64,000 nucleotides of DNA from Bacteroides sp. Its GTDB lineage: Bacteria; Bacteroidota; Bacteroidia; Bacteroidales; Bacteroidaceae. Position 1 is the stretch's first letter, and every line of letters begins with the position of its first letter. Below are positions 53,223-63,370 of the stretch, piece by piece. The translations under genes and the position numbers were made by a program. Under the pieces are notes generated by a model that was given only the letters and a program-made list of their open reading frames with translations, did not search any database and had not been told where the DNA came from. Location of the stretch: assembly GCA_015060765.1 (NCBI GenBank), contig SUXW01000012.1, positions 1 to 64,000 on the forward strand. Direction: 5' to 3'.

Positions 53223-55112
53223 ATGAGCAAGAACAGTCTACATACCCCGTCGGTCATCGCACAGCTTCAACAACAGGAGTTGTTGTTGCGCATGGAGTAT
53301 GATTACGAAAAGGAGACTTTCCGCCAACAGACGGAAGCCATGGGGATAGGACGAAAAGTGAAACGGGGCATGTGCTGGTTCCCTCTGTCGGTGGGAAGGA
53401 GTTATTACAACTCGCTCAACCAACTGACGGTGGAGGTGGAACGTAGGGAAGACAAGGATATAGAGCATGTGTTCGAGTTTGGCAAACCGGTATGTTTCTT
53501 TGCGCAAGATGGCTCGGAGAAGTTACACTACTTCAATTTTACCGCCACGGTGAACTATGTGGACGAAGACCGTATGGTGGTGATTCTACCCGGAGCATCG
53601 GCACTGATGGATATTCAGAATGCCGAACGCTTGGGCGTACAACTTTATTTCGACGAGACCAGTTACCGGCTGATGTTCGAAGCATTGAGGGAGGTTATCA
53701 AGGCAAATGGAAACCGGTTGGCAGAACTGCGCGACATTTTTCATGGCACGCAGAAGACATCGACTTTCCGTTTCGGTCCTACCCGCTTCCCGTGGCTCAA
53801 TCCTACGCAGGAAGAAGCGGTAAACAAGGTGATGACGGCCAAGGATGTGGCCATCGTACACGGTCCTCCGGGTACGGGGAAGACCACCACCCTTGTAGAA
53901 GCCATCTATGAAACGCTGCACAGAGAAAACCAAGTGCTGGTCTGTGCACAGAGCAACATGGCGGTGGATTGGATCAGTGAGAAATTGGTCGACAGGGGTG
54001 TTCCCGTACTACGCATCGGTAATCCTACCCGTGTAAACGACAAGATGCTTTCGTTTACCTACGAACGGAGGTTTGAAGCCCATCCCGACTATCCTCAGTT
54101 GTGGAGTATCCGCAAGGCTATCCGCGAACTGCATGCCAATAGCCGAAAAGGGGCCAGCAGAGAAAACATCCGTCAGAAGATCAATTCACTGAAAGACCGC
54201 GCCACAGAACTGGAAATACGCATCAACGAAGCCTTGTTTAGCGAAGCAAGAGTCATTTCGTGCACCTTGGTCAGCTCGGCCAACCGTATCCTGATGGGGC
54301 AGAAATTCGGCACACTCTTCATAGACGAAGCCGCACAAGCATTGGAAGCGGCCTGCTGGATAGCCATCCGCAAGGCCGACCGCGTGGTATTGGCCGGCGA
54401 TCATTGTCAGTTACCACCTACCATCAAATGCATGGAAGCCATGCGGGGCGGACTGGACAAGACGCTGATGCAACACATTGTGCACAACAAGCCCGAAGTG
54501 GTTTCGTTGCTGAAAGTGCAATACCGCATGAACGACGAAATCATGCGGTTCTCGTCCGATTGGTTCTACCACGGGCAACTCACCTCGGCTCCCGAAGTGA
54601 AATACCGGAGCATTCTGGACTACGACACCCCGATGGTATGGGTGAATACGGAGGGAATGGATTGCAACGAAGAGTTTGTAGGCGAAAGTTTCGGACGTAT
54701 CAACAAGCAGGAAGCGGCACTATGCATCGAAAAACTGAAAAAATACATCACCAAGATAGGGAAAGAACGGTTGTTGGAAGAGCGTATAGACTTCGGAGTC
54801 ATCTCACCCTACAAGGCCCAGGTACAATACCTGCGACAACTCATCAAGAAAGATGCTTTCTTCAAACCTTTCCGGCCGTTCATCACCATCAACACCGTCG
54901 ACGGGTTCCAAGGACAAGAGCGCGACGTAATTCTCATCAGCCTGGTTCGTGCCAATGAGGATGGACAGATAGGATTCTTGAATGATTTAAGGCGCATGAA
55001 TGTAGCGATTACTCGCGCCCGGATGAAGCTCATCATCCTTGGAGATGCCTCTACACTGACCAAGCATCCGTTTTACAAGAAGTTATTTGATTATATCTTA
55101 CAACTTACTTAA
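53223..55112 (+). CDS. SF1 helicase of the IGHMBP2/UPF1 type
   Basis: 629 residues from ATG 53223. An N-terminal OB/beta-barrel region (about 30-190) is followed by two RecA-like domains. Superfamily 1 motifs are complete: I GPPGTGKTTT, Ia CAQSNMAVDW, II FIDEAAQALEAA, III LAGDHCQLPPT, IV LKVQYRMNDEIM, V VDGFQGQERDVILIS and VI RRMNVAITRARMKL. It would unwind DNA or RNA. Bacterial members are common in Bacteroides but poorly studied. The 3' end overlaps the convergent thioesterase gene by 15 bp. Confidence 0.92.
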   Translation: MSKNSLHTPSVIAQLQQQELLLRMEYDYEKETFRQQTEAMGIGRKVKRGMCWFPLSVGRSYYNSLNQLTVEVERREDKDIEHVFEFGKPVCFFAQDGSEKLHYFNFTATVNYVDEDRMVVILPGASALMDIQNAERLGVQLYFDETSYRLMFEALREVIKANGNRLAELRDIFHGTQKTSTFRFGPTRFPWLNPTQEEAVNKVMTAKDVAIVHGPPGTGKTTTLVEAIYETLHRENQVLVCAQSNMAVDWISEKLVDRGVPVLRIGNPTRVNDKMLSFTYERRFEAHPDYPQLWSIRKAIRELHANSRKGASRENIRQKINSLKDRATELEIRINEALFSEARVISCTLVSSANRILMGQKFGTLFIDEAAQALEAACWIAIRKADRVVLAGDHCQLPPTIKCMEAMRGGLDKTLMQHIVHNKPEVVSLLKVQYRMNDEIMRFSSDWFYHGQLTSAPEVKYRSILDYDTPMVWVNTEGMDCNEEFVGESFGRINKQEAALCIEKLKKYITKIGKERLLEERIDFGVISPYKAQVQYLRQLIKKDAFFKPFRPFITINTVDGFQGQERDVILISLVRANEDGQIGFLNDLRRMNVAITRARMKLIILGDASTLTKHPFYKKLFDYILQLT

Positions 55113-55469
55113 AAACCGTTCCCTATCCACAACAAAACGGATGTGGGTTCCTTCTCCTATCACATCGCCTTTACTATCGGTGGCACGGATGGCAAACGTC
55201 AGTTTTCTTCCTTCCACCTCCATCAGTTCGGCCGTGGCCTGCACCGTTTCGCCAATGGCCGAAGGCTTGATATGCGTGGTATTGATCATTCCGCCAACGG
55301 TAGTGGAGCCTTCCGGCAAATGAGGAGCCACCGCCTTCATCGCCGCATTTTCCATTAATGCCACCAAAGTAGGTGTAGCAAGTACATGCATATCGCCACT
55401 TCCCATTTCGAGAGCGGTATGCGACATTTCGGCCGTTAAAACCGATGTATAAGTCAATCCTTTTTCCAT
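55098..55469 (-). CDS. Hotdog-fold thioesterase (FlK/PaaI-like)
   Basis: 123 residues, starting at 55469 (MEKGLTYTSVL); the longer track start overlaps the neighbouring gene. Hotdog motifs are visible: the Thr/Glu pair in ATPTLVALMENAAMKA, VGGMINTTHIKPSAIGETV, and EGTHIRFVVD. The arrangement resembles fluoroacetyl-CoA thioesterase FlK and related small acyl-CoA thioesterases. Natural substrates unknown. Its promoter TATCTTTG lies at 55491-55498. Confidence 0.85.
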   Translation of the reverse strand: MEKGLTYTSVLTAEMSHTALEMGSGDMHVLATPTLVALMENAAMKAVAPHLPEGSTTVGGMINTTHIKPSAIGETVQATAELMEVEGRKLTFAIRATDSKGDVIGEGTHIRFVVDRERFLSKL

Positions 55470-55490
55470 ACTCTTTTGTTTAAATTGCAA

Positions 55491-55498
55491 CAAAGATA
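55491..55498 (-). promoter_or_regulatory. Promoter -7 element for the thioesterase gene
   Basis: TATCTTTG on the minus strand, 22 bp before the start codon. Confidence 0.55.
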
Positions 55499-55532
55499 AT
55501 CTATTTTCTTGGGGACTAACAGATTTTTCCGC

Positions 55533-55540
55533 TATATTTG
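55533..55540 (+). promoter_or_regulatory. Promoter -7 element for the histidine-kinase-like gene
   Basis: TATATTTG, 19 bp before the ATG at 55560. Confidence 0.55.
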
Positions 55541-55559
55541 CATCCAAACAGATAAAGAA

Positions 55560-56963
55560 ATGAAGAAAATACTATTCATATTGTCACTTGCTTTCTATAC
55601 GATGGCAGGACAAGCCCAATCATCAAGTCTCAGACAAACAGTAGAAGAAGGTATAAAGACCAGCATCAAGCAGACCGAAAACCGAGAATGGAAAGAGGCA
55701 TTTGCCACTTGCCGACAAATGGATGCCCTGATTTATGCCGAAGAGCAAAAAACGGGTAAAGCCGCTCCCGATTTACATTATTTGGTCACCAAGGAACGTC
55801 TGCGCATGTATATGCGGTCGAACAACAACGAACGGAGCAAGACCCAATTGGAACAAATGGCCGTCTATGTAGAGCAAGCCCAATCGGATGCCTTACAAGA
55901 AGACTTGTTGATGAGTCAGGCCGGTTATTACCAAAAGTTTGGAATGACCGACAAGAGTCTGCAATGCTACAAGCAGTTGATTCTAAAGCAAACGGCAGGA
56001 AAAGACGAAGCCGCCATTGATGCCTGCTACCAAGATATGTTGAAACAAGCCGAAGCAAGCAACAACGCAAGTCTCACCAGTGCCATGAACAAGCTATATG
56101 CCCATTGGCAAGATTCCATCCGAACCGCCAAAGCTGCTCAGGAACTACAAACGCTGAAAGACGACTACACCCTTTCGCAAAACACGCTTAAGGAAAAGGA
56201 AGAGAAAATCAGTACCCAACAGGGAGTCATTGTCATTCTCTGTATCCTGGCCGTTGCATTGGCAGGTGCTCTATTGTTCCTTTTTGGTATGATGGTCAAG
56301 AATATGGCACAAGCCAAAAAACTGAAAAAGAGTCTAGCCATCGCCAATGAGAACAACGGACAGAAGAGTCGGTTCATCCAAAATATCAGCAAACAGATAA
56401 CACCTTCGTTGGAAGCCATCGAGAAAGCACCGAACCAATCCAAAAAACACATTGAGGGCCTGAAGGCCTTGATGGAGCATACCCAACGGTATATGGAACT
56501 GGAAACCACACGTGAAGAGCGCTACGAACTGAAGGAGTTGAACATCAACACGCTCTGCGAACGCATCATGAATCAGACAAAAGAGCAGTTCAAGCCCGAA
56601 GTATCCGCCGTACTCAACGTACCGCGTGTCAATATCCGCACCCATGCCGAAGCATTGGAAAGCATCCTGACCTATTTATTGGGAAATGCGGCACTTCATA
56701 CGGAAACAGGAAAAATCACATTGGAATTCAAGAAAAGGAGTGCACACACCGGCCAGTTCATTGTAACCGATACCGGTTCCGGAATCCCCGAAGAAAAACG
56801 AAGCAATCTGTTCAAACCGTTTGCCGAAGTACACGATCTGACTACAGGCGACGGATTGGGATTGCCTACCTGTAGTCTTATAGCCTATAAGTTGAACGGT
56901 ACCTTACGGTTGGATGAAGAATACAAGAAAGGCACTCGTTTTGTACTGGAACTTCATTCCTGA
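55560..56963 (+). CDS. Histidine-kinase-like sensor with Lys replacing the phosphoacceptor His
   Basis: 467 residues from ATG 55560. Signal peptide (ending GQAQ), a helical TPR-like periplasmic part to about 200, a coiled coil, one membrane span (GVIVILCILAVALAGALLFLFGM, about 220-243), then a cytoplasmic HisKA-like helix and a HATPase domain. The helix reads RFIQNISKQITPSL, where kinases have NxSHExRTPL; the His is Lys (about 278). ATP-site boxes look usable: N box LLGNAALHT, G1 DTGSGIP, G2 GDGLGLPTC. It may be a non-phosphorylating regulator or phosphatase, or use another residue. No response regulator is adjacent. Stop is 2 bp from the mscS stop. Confidence 0.85.
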   Translation: MKKILFILSLAFYTMAGQAQSSSLRQTVEEGIKTSIKQTENREWKEAFATCRQMDALIYAEEQKTGKAAPDLHYLVTKERLRMYMRSNNNERSKTQLEQMAVYVEQAQSDALQEDLLMSQAGYYQKFGMTDKSLQCYKQLILKQTAGKDEAAIDACYQDMLKQAEASNNASLTSAMNKLYAHWQDSIRTAKAAQELQTLKDDYTLSQNTLKEKEEKISTQQGVIVILCILAVALAGALLFLFGMMVKNMAQAKKLKKSLAIANENNGQKSRFIQNISKQITPSLEAIEKAPNQSKKHIEGLKALMEHTQRYMELETTREERYELKELNINTLCERIMNQTKEQFKPEVSAVLNVPRVNIRTHAEALESILTYLLGNAALHTETGKITLEFKKRSAHTGQFIVTDTGSGIPEEKRSNLFKPFAEVHDLTTGDGLGLPTCSLIAYKLNGTLRLDEEYKKGTRFVLELHS

Positions 56964-56965
56964 CA

Positions 56966-58156
56966 TTATCCTTTCAGCATCTGCAAATCCAAGCCGGTAG
57001 GACTTTGGAATACTTTCAGGCCGAATTTGGGAAGTACCGCCAACAGGTGGTCGAACACTTCGGCCTGTAGACGTTCGTAGGGTATCCATTCGGTACCATC
57101 GGAAAAGAAATAGAGTTCTATAGGCAAGCCTTCGGCGGTAGGTTGCAATTGACGGATCATCAACGTCATCTGTTGACTTACCTTAGGATGCGTACGTAGA
57201 TATTGTTCCAGATAATGACGGAATACATAGAGGTTGACTTCCTCGTTCCCCGTCGCCACGAAATTATCCATCCATTTTTCAGAACGGAAGGCCTCCATTT
57301 CGGCCGGGGTACAAAAGCGCACGGTATGCATGTCGATGTTGATGGAACGCTTTACCCGTCGGCCACCGCTTTCTCTCATCCCACGCCAGTTCTGGAACGA
57401 ATCATTGACCAATGCATAGGGCGGAATTGTAGAAATGGTCTTGTCCCAATTCTGTACCTTTACCGTGGTCAGTGTCACTTCCAACACACTACCGTCGGCT
57501 CCATACTTGGGCATAGAAATCCAATCGCCCGGACGAAGCATATCATTGGCGGAGAGTTGCACACCGGCAACAAGTCCCATAATCGTATCTTTAAATACCA
57601 ACGAAAGGATAGCGGCCGAAGCACCCAGACCGGTAAGAATGGTTACCGGATCCTTGTCAATCAACGTGCTGATGACAATGATGACTCCCACACAGATCAC
57701 AATCAATTTGAGCATTTGATAAAATCCTTTCATGGAGTGTTCTTTCAGTCTTTCGTGTTCGCTGGAAATAGTGTAGAGCGAAGTAAGGAAAGAGCAGACA
57801 AGACGGACCGATACGATGGTGATATACACCCAGCACAATTTCATGATGAATGCAAGGGTCACCGTTTCGCCTTGGAAAGCAAAAGGAATCAACGTGGTAA
57901 TGATGACCGGAGGGACCAAATGGCACAGATTATTCAATACCTTGTCATTAAACAGATAGTCGTCCCATCTGTTGTGTGTCTTGGAGGTTATTTTCCTGAT
58001 GGAAGTGACCAGAACCCGTCGGCATATCCAATCGGCCAACCAAGCCAGCAACAAGATTCCAACTACCATAACGATACGATGTACCAGTTCCAAATCACTT
58101 GGTTGTACGCCCCATTGACGCAACCATCCTATCAATGTATTGTTTATTGTATCCAT
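56966..58156 (-). CDS. MscS-family mechanosensitive ion channel
   Basis: 396 residues. Four or five membrane helices in the first 170 residues (VMVVGILLLAWLADWICRR, VTLAFIMKLCWVYITIVSVRL, LIVICVGVIIVISTLID). The pore-lining helix is GASAAILSLVFKDTIMGLVAGVQLSANDMLRPGDWI, then the MscS beta domain (VLEVTLTTVKVQNWDKTISTIPPYALVNDSFQNW). It probably opens under membrane tension to release solutes in osmotic downshock. The YbdG-like C-terminal region has a shorter extension. Divergent from uvrA. Confidence 0.93.
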   Translation of the reverse strand: MDTINNTLIGWLRQWGVQPSDLELVHRIVMVVGILLLAWLADWICRRVLVTSIRKITSKTHNRWDDYLFNDKVLNNLCHLVPPVIITTLIPFAFQGETVTLAFIMKLCWVYITIVSVRLVCSFLTSLYTISSEHERLKEHSMKGFYQMLKLIVICVGVIIVISTLIDKDPVTILTGLGASAAILSLVFKDTIMGLVAGVQLSANDMLRPGDWISMPKYGADGSVLEVTLTTVKVQNWDKTISTIPPYALVNDSFQNWRGMRESGGRRVKRSINIDMHTVRFCTPAEMEAFRSEKWMDNFVATGNEEVNLYVFRHYLEQYLRTHPKVSQQMTLMIRQLQPTAEGLPIELYFFSDGTEWIPYERLQAEVFDHLLAVLPKFGLKVFQSPTGLDLQMLKG

Positions 58157-58175
58157 TTTTCAATCATATTTGGTG

Positions 58176-58183
58176 CAAATATA
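58176..58183 (-). promoter_or_regulatory. Promoter -7 element for the mscS gene
   Basis: TATATTTG on the minus strand, 20 bp before the start codon. Confidence 0.55.
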
Positions 58184-58216
58184 CGAAAAACAAGAACAAT
58201 TACCGACAAGTTTCCT

Positions 58217-58224
58217 TATCTTTG
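58217..58224 (+). promoter_or_regulatory. Promoter -7 element for uvrA
   Basis: TATCTTTG, 25 bp before the ATG at 58249. It excludes the long track start, which overlaps mscS. Confidence 0.6.
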
Positions 58225-58248
58225 CACATTCCATTAAAAGCAAGCAGC

Positions 58249-61044
58249 ATGAGTGAAAGCAAATATATATCCATCAAAGGAGCCCGGGTCAACAATCTGA
58301 AAAATATAGATGTAGACATTCCCCGAGGGAAATTAGTGGTAGTAACCGGATTATCCGGTTCCGGGAAATCGTCATTGGCTTTCGACACGCTCTATGCTGA
58401 AGGCCAACGCCGCTATGTAGAAAGTCTCAGTAGTTATGCCCGCCAATTTTTGGGAAGGATGGGCAAGCCCGAATGCGACTTTATCAAAGGTATTCCTCCA
58501 GCTATCGCCATCGAGCAGAAGGTTTCGAGTCGGAACCCTCGTTCTACCGTCGGCACATCGACTGAAATATATGAATATGTAAGGCTGCTCTTTGCCCGTA
58601 TAGGCAAAACCTATTCGCCCATTAGCGGTCAGCTGGTCAAGAAACATTCCGCCGAAGACATCACCCAATGCATGTTGTCCTTTCCGCAAGGTACCCGTTT
58701 CCTGGTACTCACCCCCATCCATCTACGCGAAGGACGCACGATGGCAGAGCAATTGGGCATTGATTTGAAACAAGGATTTACCCGTGTAGAGGTAAACCGT
58801 GAAATCATGCGGATAGAAGATTACCTGATGCAATTGCAAGCAGAAGGCGAAGAAAAGAAAGCAAACGTGAATCTATTGGTCGACCGCATGACGGTCAGCT
58901 CCGACCCAAGTAGCATCAGTCGTCTGACAGATTCCATAGAAACGGCCATGTACGAGGGAAATGGAGTATGTATGCTACGTTTTCTAAATGCGGACGGTAG
59001 TACCCAGCTCTTCACTTTCAGCACCCAATTCGAAGCCGATGGAATTACGTTCGAAGAACCGAGCGACCAGATGTTTTCATTCAATTCTCCCATCGGCGCC
59101 TGCCCCACTTGTGAGGGATTCGGCAAGATTATCGGTATTGATGAACATCTGGTAATCCCCAATCGCGCACTGAGTGTATACGATGGAGCAGTCATGTGCT
59201 GGAGAGGTGAAAAAATGAGTGAATGGCTCAAGGAATTCATCCACGAAGCACCCGCTCATGATTTTCCCATCTTTACGCCCTATTACGAGCTGACTCAGGA
59301 GCAGAAGGATTATTTGTGGCATGGACCGAGAAACAAGGCCTGTATTGACTCCTTCTTCAAAATGTTGGAAGAGAATCAATACAAGATACAATATCGGGTT
59401 ATGTTGGCACGATACCGGGGCAAGACCGAATGTCCGACTTGTCACGGTACCCGCTTGAAAAAAGAAGCAAGTTATGTAAAGATAGGCGGAAAATCCATCA
59501 ATGAGTTGGTGAATCTACCTATTTACGAGTTGAAGGAATTTTTCCGTACCCTTACCTTGGATGAGCATGACGCCGCGGTAGGCAAGCGTCTACTCACGGA
59601 AATCAACAACCGTCTGAATTTCATGATGGATGTAGGTCTGGGATACCTCACGCTGAACCGATTGAGCAATTCATTGTCGGGTGGTGAGAGCCAGCGCATC
59701 AACTTGGCCACTTCGTTAGGAAGCAGCCTTGTGGGCTCCCTCTATATATTGGACGAGCCGAGTATCGGACTTCATAGTCGGGATACCGACCGCCTCATCA
59801 AAGTGCTCCGACAATTACAACAATTGGGCAACACCGTTGTTGTGGTGGAACACGATGAGGAAATTATCCGGGCCGCCGACTACATCATCGACATCGGTCC
59901 CAAGGCCGGACGATTGGGTGGAAACGTTGTCTATCAAGGAGATATGAAAGATTTGCAAAAGGGAAGTGACAGCTACACGGTGCGCTACTTACTTGGCGAA
60001 GAAACCATTCCCCTCCCCGTTGCATACCGTCCATGGAACAATTACATCGAAGTGAAGGGAGCACGCGAAAACAATCTGAAAGGCATCGATGTACGCTTCC
60101 CGCTCAATGTCATGACCGTGGTGACCGGTGTGAGCGGATCGGGCAAGAGTACTTTGGTACGCGATGTATTCTATCGCGCACTGAAACGGGAATATAGTGA
60201 GAGCAGTGAGCGCCCGGGCGAACACCTATCATTGGAAGGCGACATCAAGATGGTGAAGAACATTGAGTTCGTCGACCAGAATCCGATTGGCAAATCCACC
60301 CGAAGCAATCCCGTGACCTATGTCAAAGCATACGACGAAATTCGGAAATTGTATGCCGAGCAACCGCTTGCCAAACAGATGGGATACGGTGCAGGGCACT
60401 TCTCTTTCAACACCGAAGGCGGCCGTTGCGAAGAATGTAAGGGCGAAGGTACCATCACCGTAGAAATGCAATTCATGGCCGACTTGGTTTTGGAATGCGA
60501 GAGTTGCCACGGAAAACGATTCAAGAGCGATACACTCGAAATCAAGTTTCATGGACAAAGCATTTACGACATATTGGAAATGACCGTCAACCAAGCCATC
60601 GAATTCTTTACGGAGCATAAGCAGAACAAGATTGTGAAACGCCTGCGTCCGTTACAAGAAGTAGGATTGGGATATGTCAAGTTGGGGCAATCGTCATCCA
60701 CGCTTTCAGGAGGTGAAAATCAACGCGTAAAACTGGCCTATTTCCTCAGTATCGAGAAAAGCGATCCAACCATCTTTGTATTCGACGAGCCTACTACCGG
60801 ACTCCATTTCCACGACATCAAGAAATTGCTTGAAGCATTCGATGCACTCATCGAACGAGGACATACCATCCTCATTATCGAGCACAACATGGATGTCATC
60901 AAGTGCGCCGATCACATCATCGACCTTGGACCGGAAGGCGGAGAAAAAGGAGGTAATCTGGTTATTGCCGGAACGCCCACCGAAGTGGCGGAATGTGCGT
61001 TATCGTATACCGGACAGTTCTTGAAGGAAAAGTTGATGCAATAA
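58249..61044 (+). CDS. uvrA: Excinuclease ABC subunit A
   Basis: 931 residues from ATG 58249 ([11 protein letters not shown]). Damage-recognition ATPase of nucleotide excision repair. Two ABC cassettes: Walker [21 protein letters not shown] and [14 protein letters not shown], signatures [12 protein letters not shown] and [12 protein letters not shown], Walker [12 protein letters not shown] and [11 protein letters not shown]. Two zinc-binding Cys sets are visible, ACPTCEGFG with ECPTCHGTR and RCEECKGEG with [10 protein letters not shown]. The first E. coli-type CxxCG site (after LFARIG) is replaced by YSPISG. Several bacterial UvrA proteins lack this site, so function is probably normal. Confidence 0.95.
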   Translation: MSESKYISIKGARVNNLKNIDVDIPRGKLVVVTGLSGSGKSSLAFDTLYAEGQRRYVESLSSYARQFLGRMGKPECDFIKGIPPAIAIEQKVSSRNPRSTVGTSTEIYEYVRLLFARIGKTYSPISGQLVKKHSAEDITQCMLSFPQGTRFLVLTPIHLREGRTMAEQLGIDLKQGFTRVEVNREIMRIEDYLMQLQAEGEEKKANVNLLVDRMTVSSDPSSISRLTDSIETAMYEGNGVCMLRFLNADGSTQLFTFSTQFEADGITFEEPSDQMFSFNSPIGACPTCEGFGKIIGIDEHLVIPNRALSVYDGAVMCWRGEKMSEWLKEFIHEAPAHDFPIFTPYYELTQEQKDYLWHGPRNKACIDSFFKMLEENQYKIQYRVMLARYRGKTECPTCHGTRLKKEASYVKIGGKSINELVNLPIYELKEFFRTLTLDEHDAAVGKRLLTEINNRLNFMMDVGLGYLTLNRLSNSLSGGESQRINLATSLGSSLVGSLYILDEPSIGLHSRDTDRLIKVLRQLQQLGNTVVVVEHDEEIIRAADYIIDIGPKAGRLGGNVVYQGDMKDLQKGSDSYTVRYLLGEETIPLPVAYRPWNNYIEVKGARENNLKGIDVRFPLNVMTVVTGVSGSGKSTLVRDVFYRALKREYSESSERPGEHLSLEGDIKMVKNIEFVDQNPIGKSTRSNPVTYVKAYDEIRKLYAEQPLAKQMGYGAGHFSFNTEGGRCEECKGEGTITVEMQFMADLVLECESCHGKRFKSDTLEIKFHGQSIYDILEMTVNQAIEFFTEHKQNKIVKRLRPLQEVGLGYVKLGQSSSTLSGGENQRVKLAYFLSIEKSDPTIFVFDEPTTGLHFHDIKKLLEAFDALIERGHTILIIEHNMDVIKCADHIIDLGPEGGEKGGNLVIAGTPTEVAECALSYTGQFLKEKLMQ

Positions 61045-61062
61045 TTCCACTATCAATAAATA

Positions 61063-61103
61063 CGGGAGGGTACACCAGAATCTATCGGTATACCCTCCCG
61101 CAT
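61063..61103. terminator. Bidirectional terminator between uvrA and the beta-barrel gene
   Basis: CGGGAGGGTACACC / GGTATACCCTCCCG, a 14-bp stem with one mismatch around a 10-nt loop. The flanks are AT-rich but no long T-run is present. Confidence 0.65.
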
Positions 61104-61119
61104 AATTTATGGGAAACAA

Positions 61120-61611
61120 TCAGAAGTACAAGCCAAAGCCTATCTTGAAGCCCAACTTACTATACTGGGATGTTTCGTCCAAGCTCAAGTCGTAATACAC
61201 GGCAGGTTCTACCGTCAAGTTACGTCCCAAGAAAAAGGCATATCCCACTTCAGGAGTGAGACAAACCAGATGCTTGCGGAAGTCCCCGGCAGTAAGATGC
61301 TTATAGCTCATGCCCAATCCGCCATATACACCACAAGTGGCAAAATAATAGCGCGCTTGTGCTCCGAGGCTTGTTTCGTCCATTCCATGTTCAACATACT
61401 GACCTTTGAAATTCAACAAAAGAGACACATTGTCGGCTACAAAAGCACCACCCGTCAAAGCAAATCCAAAGTTTGTCCCTTCACTTTTGCTATGCGACAA
61501 GTCCAATCCCGTCAACGATGCATTCACATACCACACATCCTTTTCGAACTGAGCGTTCGCATTCAATGTTGCCGCCAATACCAGCAACAAGCTCAATAAT
61601 ACTTTCTTCAT
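61120..61611 (-). CDS. Outer-membrane beta-barrel protein
   Basis: 163 residues with a signal peptide ending LNANA (about 1-20), then alternating amphipathic strands (ALTGGAFVADNVSLLLNFKGQY, GLGMSYKHL) and a C-terminal aromatic residue (FGLYF), the usual outer-membrane sorting signal. It looks like an eight-stranded OmpW/OMP_b-brl type barrel; role unknown. It is 11 bp downstream of the small membrane protein gene and thus likely in the cstA operon. Confidence 0.85.
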   Translation of the reverse strand: MKKVLLSLLLVLAATLNANAQFEKDVWYVNASLTGLDLSHSKSEGTNFGFALTGGAFVADNVSLLLNFKGQYVEHGMDETSLGAQARYYFATCGVYGGLGMSYKHLTAGDFRKHLVCLTPEVGYAFFLGRNLTVEPAVYYDLSLDETSQYSKLGFKIGFGLYF

Positions 61612-61622
61612 TTTCTCTAAAT

Positions 61623-61859
61623 TTAGTTAGGGTTGTTTTTATATGTTTCCTCAATTTCTTTATTGCGTTTTTCCATCATTTTCTCCTTTTTGCGGAGTAC
61701 CCACCAAAGCAACACGATGACAACGTACGACATGCCAATGGTAGCCCACTTCTCCGTCTCGCTAATCTCCGAGTTACGGGGCAAGAAGTAGATAGCCATT
61801 CCCGTGGTATACAGGAACAGGATAAAAGGCATCCAGAAAGATTTCTTAAATTTCCTCAT
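61623..61859 (-). CDS. Small membrane protein linked to CstA
   Basis: 78 residues with two membrane helices (FWMPFILFLYTTGMAIYF and WATIGMSYVVIVLLWWVL) and a very basic C-terminal tail (KKEKMMEKRNKEIEE). The start overlaps the cstA stop by 4 bp (ATGA), so translation is coupled. It is probably an accessory subunit of the CstA permease; I know no named family with certainty. Confidence 0.78.
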   Translation of the reverse strand: MRKFKKSFWMPFILFLYTTGMAIYFLPRNSEISETEKWATIGMSYVVIVLLWWVLRKKEKMMEKRNKEIEETYKNNPN

Positions 61860-63289
61860 AAACGTTTTTGGGATTCTTTGTTATACCATACGATAAACCA
61901 GACAAGTGCAACCAGCAGACAAACCCCGCCCATGCCATAAGACACGCCTTGTGGGAGTGACAATCCTTCGGGAGCAATGCATATATAGGTAGAGCAGACC
62001 AGAGTCATGAACAACGCCGGCAACAATGTGATATAGAAATTCTTCTTCTCACGTACCAGATATACGGTAATGGCCCACAAGGTAAATACCGACAAAGTCT
62101 GGTTGCACCAAGCAAAATATCGCCAGATAATCTTAAAACCATCCGCATCGCTCAAGCTATATACCAGCACACCGATCGTAAGCAAGAAAAGAGGGATACA
62201 GATCAGCAAACGTTTGGCAATGGGGCGTTGGTCGATATGAAGGAAATCGGCCGCGATGAGACGAGCCGAACGAAGTGCCGTATCCCCACTGGTAATCGGA
62301 GCCGCCACAATACCCAAGATAGCCAATATACCGCCAAAGGTTCCCAACCATTCATTGGATATGCGCGTAGCCACCGCGGCACCCGAGAAAGCTTTGCCGG
62401 TAAGTTGGTCGACAATACCATTTTCCTGAAAGAAATAGGTAGCGGCGGCCGCCCAAATCAAAGCCACCACACCTTCGGCAACCATAGCTCCATAAAATAT
62501 AGGCCGACAATGCTTTTCATGCTTCATACAACGAGCCATCAAAGGCGATTGAGTCGCATGAAATCCACTGATGGCTCCACATGCTATGGAAATGAACATC
62601 ATTGGGAAAATAGGGTTCGTTTCATACTTGGTACCAAAACCATTCCACATTTCGGGTAAATCCGGGTTCTTTACATAAAGCATCACCAGGATACCCCCTG
62701 CCATAAACAACAAGGCAACGGCAAAGAGAGGATAGACCTTACCGATAATCTTGTCTACCGGCATCAGAGTCGCCAACACATAATAAAGGAAGATGACGAT
62801 AATCCAGAAATAGGCATCCATCCAATCGGGCGTCATACCGGCAATAAGTTCCGCCGGTCCGCTAACAAACACGGCTCCGACAAGAATCATCAGAATCATG
62901 GTAAAGATGGTCATGACCTTCTTGGTAGTCAGTCCAAGGTAACGGCCCACTATTTCAGGCAAACTTTCCCCTCCGTTACGGATGGACAAAGCACCCGAAA
63001 AAAAATCGTGTACAGCACCGGCAAAAATAGTACCCAATACAATCCACAAATAAGAAGCCGTACCGAATTGGGCTCCCATAATCGCACCGAATATAGGCCC
63101 CAGTCCGGCAATGTTCAAGAACTGGATCATAAAGATTTTCCATGTAGGCAAAGGAATATAGTCCACTCCATCTGCCATAGTTACGGCCGGCGTCTTTCGG
63201 TTGTCAGGGCCAAAGATGCGGTCCACATACTTGCCATAAATGAAATATCCACCTATAAGCAATAATAGAGCTAATGTAAATGTTATCAT
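61856..63289 (-). CDS. CstA-family carbon starvation protein (peptide/pyruvate permease)
   Basis: 477-residue inner-membrane permease with about twelve helices and the CstA signatures: FGPDNRKTPAVTMADGVDYIP, NIAGLGPIFGAIMGAQFG, HDFFSGALSIRNGGESLPEI and APITSGDTALRSARLIAADF. CstA/BtsT relatives import peptides or pyruvate when carbon is scarce. Shorter than E. coli CstA (about 700 residues), as is usual in Bacteroidetes. First gene of a likely three-gene unit with the small membrane and beta-barrel proteins. Confidence 0.9.
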   Translation of the reverse strand: MITFTLALLLLIGGYFIYGKYVDRIFGPDNRKTPAVTMADGVDYIPLPTWKIFMIQFLNIAGLGPIFGAIMGAQFGTASYLWIVLGTIFAGAVHDFFSGALSIRNGGESLPEIVGRYLGLTTKKVMTIFTMILMILVGAVFVSGPAELIAGMTPDWMDAYFWIIVIFLYYVLATLMPVDKIIGKVYPLFAVALLFMAGGILVMLYVKNPDLPEMWNGFGTKYETNPIFPMMFISIACGAISGFHATQSPLMARCMKHEKHCRPIFYGAMVAEGVVALIWAAAATYFFQENGIVDQLTGKAFSGAAVATRISNEWLGTFGGILAILGIVAAPITSGDTALRSARLIAADFLHIDQRPIAKRLLICIPLFLLTIGVLVYSLSDADGFKIIWRYFAWCNQTLSVFTLWAITVYLVREKKNFYITLLPALFMTLVCSTYICIAPEGLSLPQGVSYGMGGVCLLVALVWFIVWYNKESQKRL

Positions 63290-63315
63290 AACAACATGTA
63301 TTTCTTTTATCGGTA

Positions 63316-63323
63316 CAAATGTA
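63316..63323 (-). promoter_or_regulatory. Promoter -7 element for the cstA operon
   Basis: TACATTTG on the minus strand, 27 bp before the cstA start. Confidence 0.5.
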
Positions 63324-63344
63324 ACGAATTAATCGGGAACTTAT

Positions 63345-63352
63345 TATCTTTG
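63345..63352 (+). promoter_or_regulatory. Promoter -7 element for the GHL10 gene
   Basis: TATCTTTG, 18 bp before the ATG at 63371. Confidence 0.55.
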
Positions 63353-63370
63353 CAACAAATTAAAAAGAAG

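Noticed and set aside
57203-58237. 344-aa plus-strand ORF opposite mscS
   Set aside because: Lies antisense to a clear MscS channel gene; its translation is low-complexity His/Arg-rich, typical of a shadow frame.
58249-61044. Broken uvrA because one zinc site is missing
   Set aside because: Both ABC cassettes and the other Cys sets are intact and length is normal; loss of the first CxxC site is seen in other bacterial UvrA proteins.
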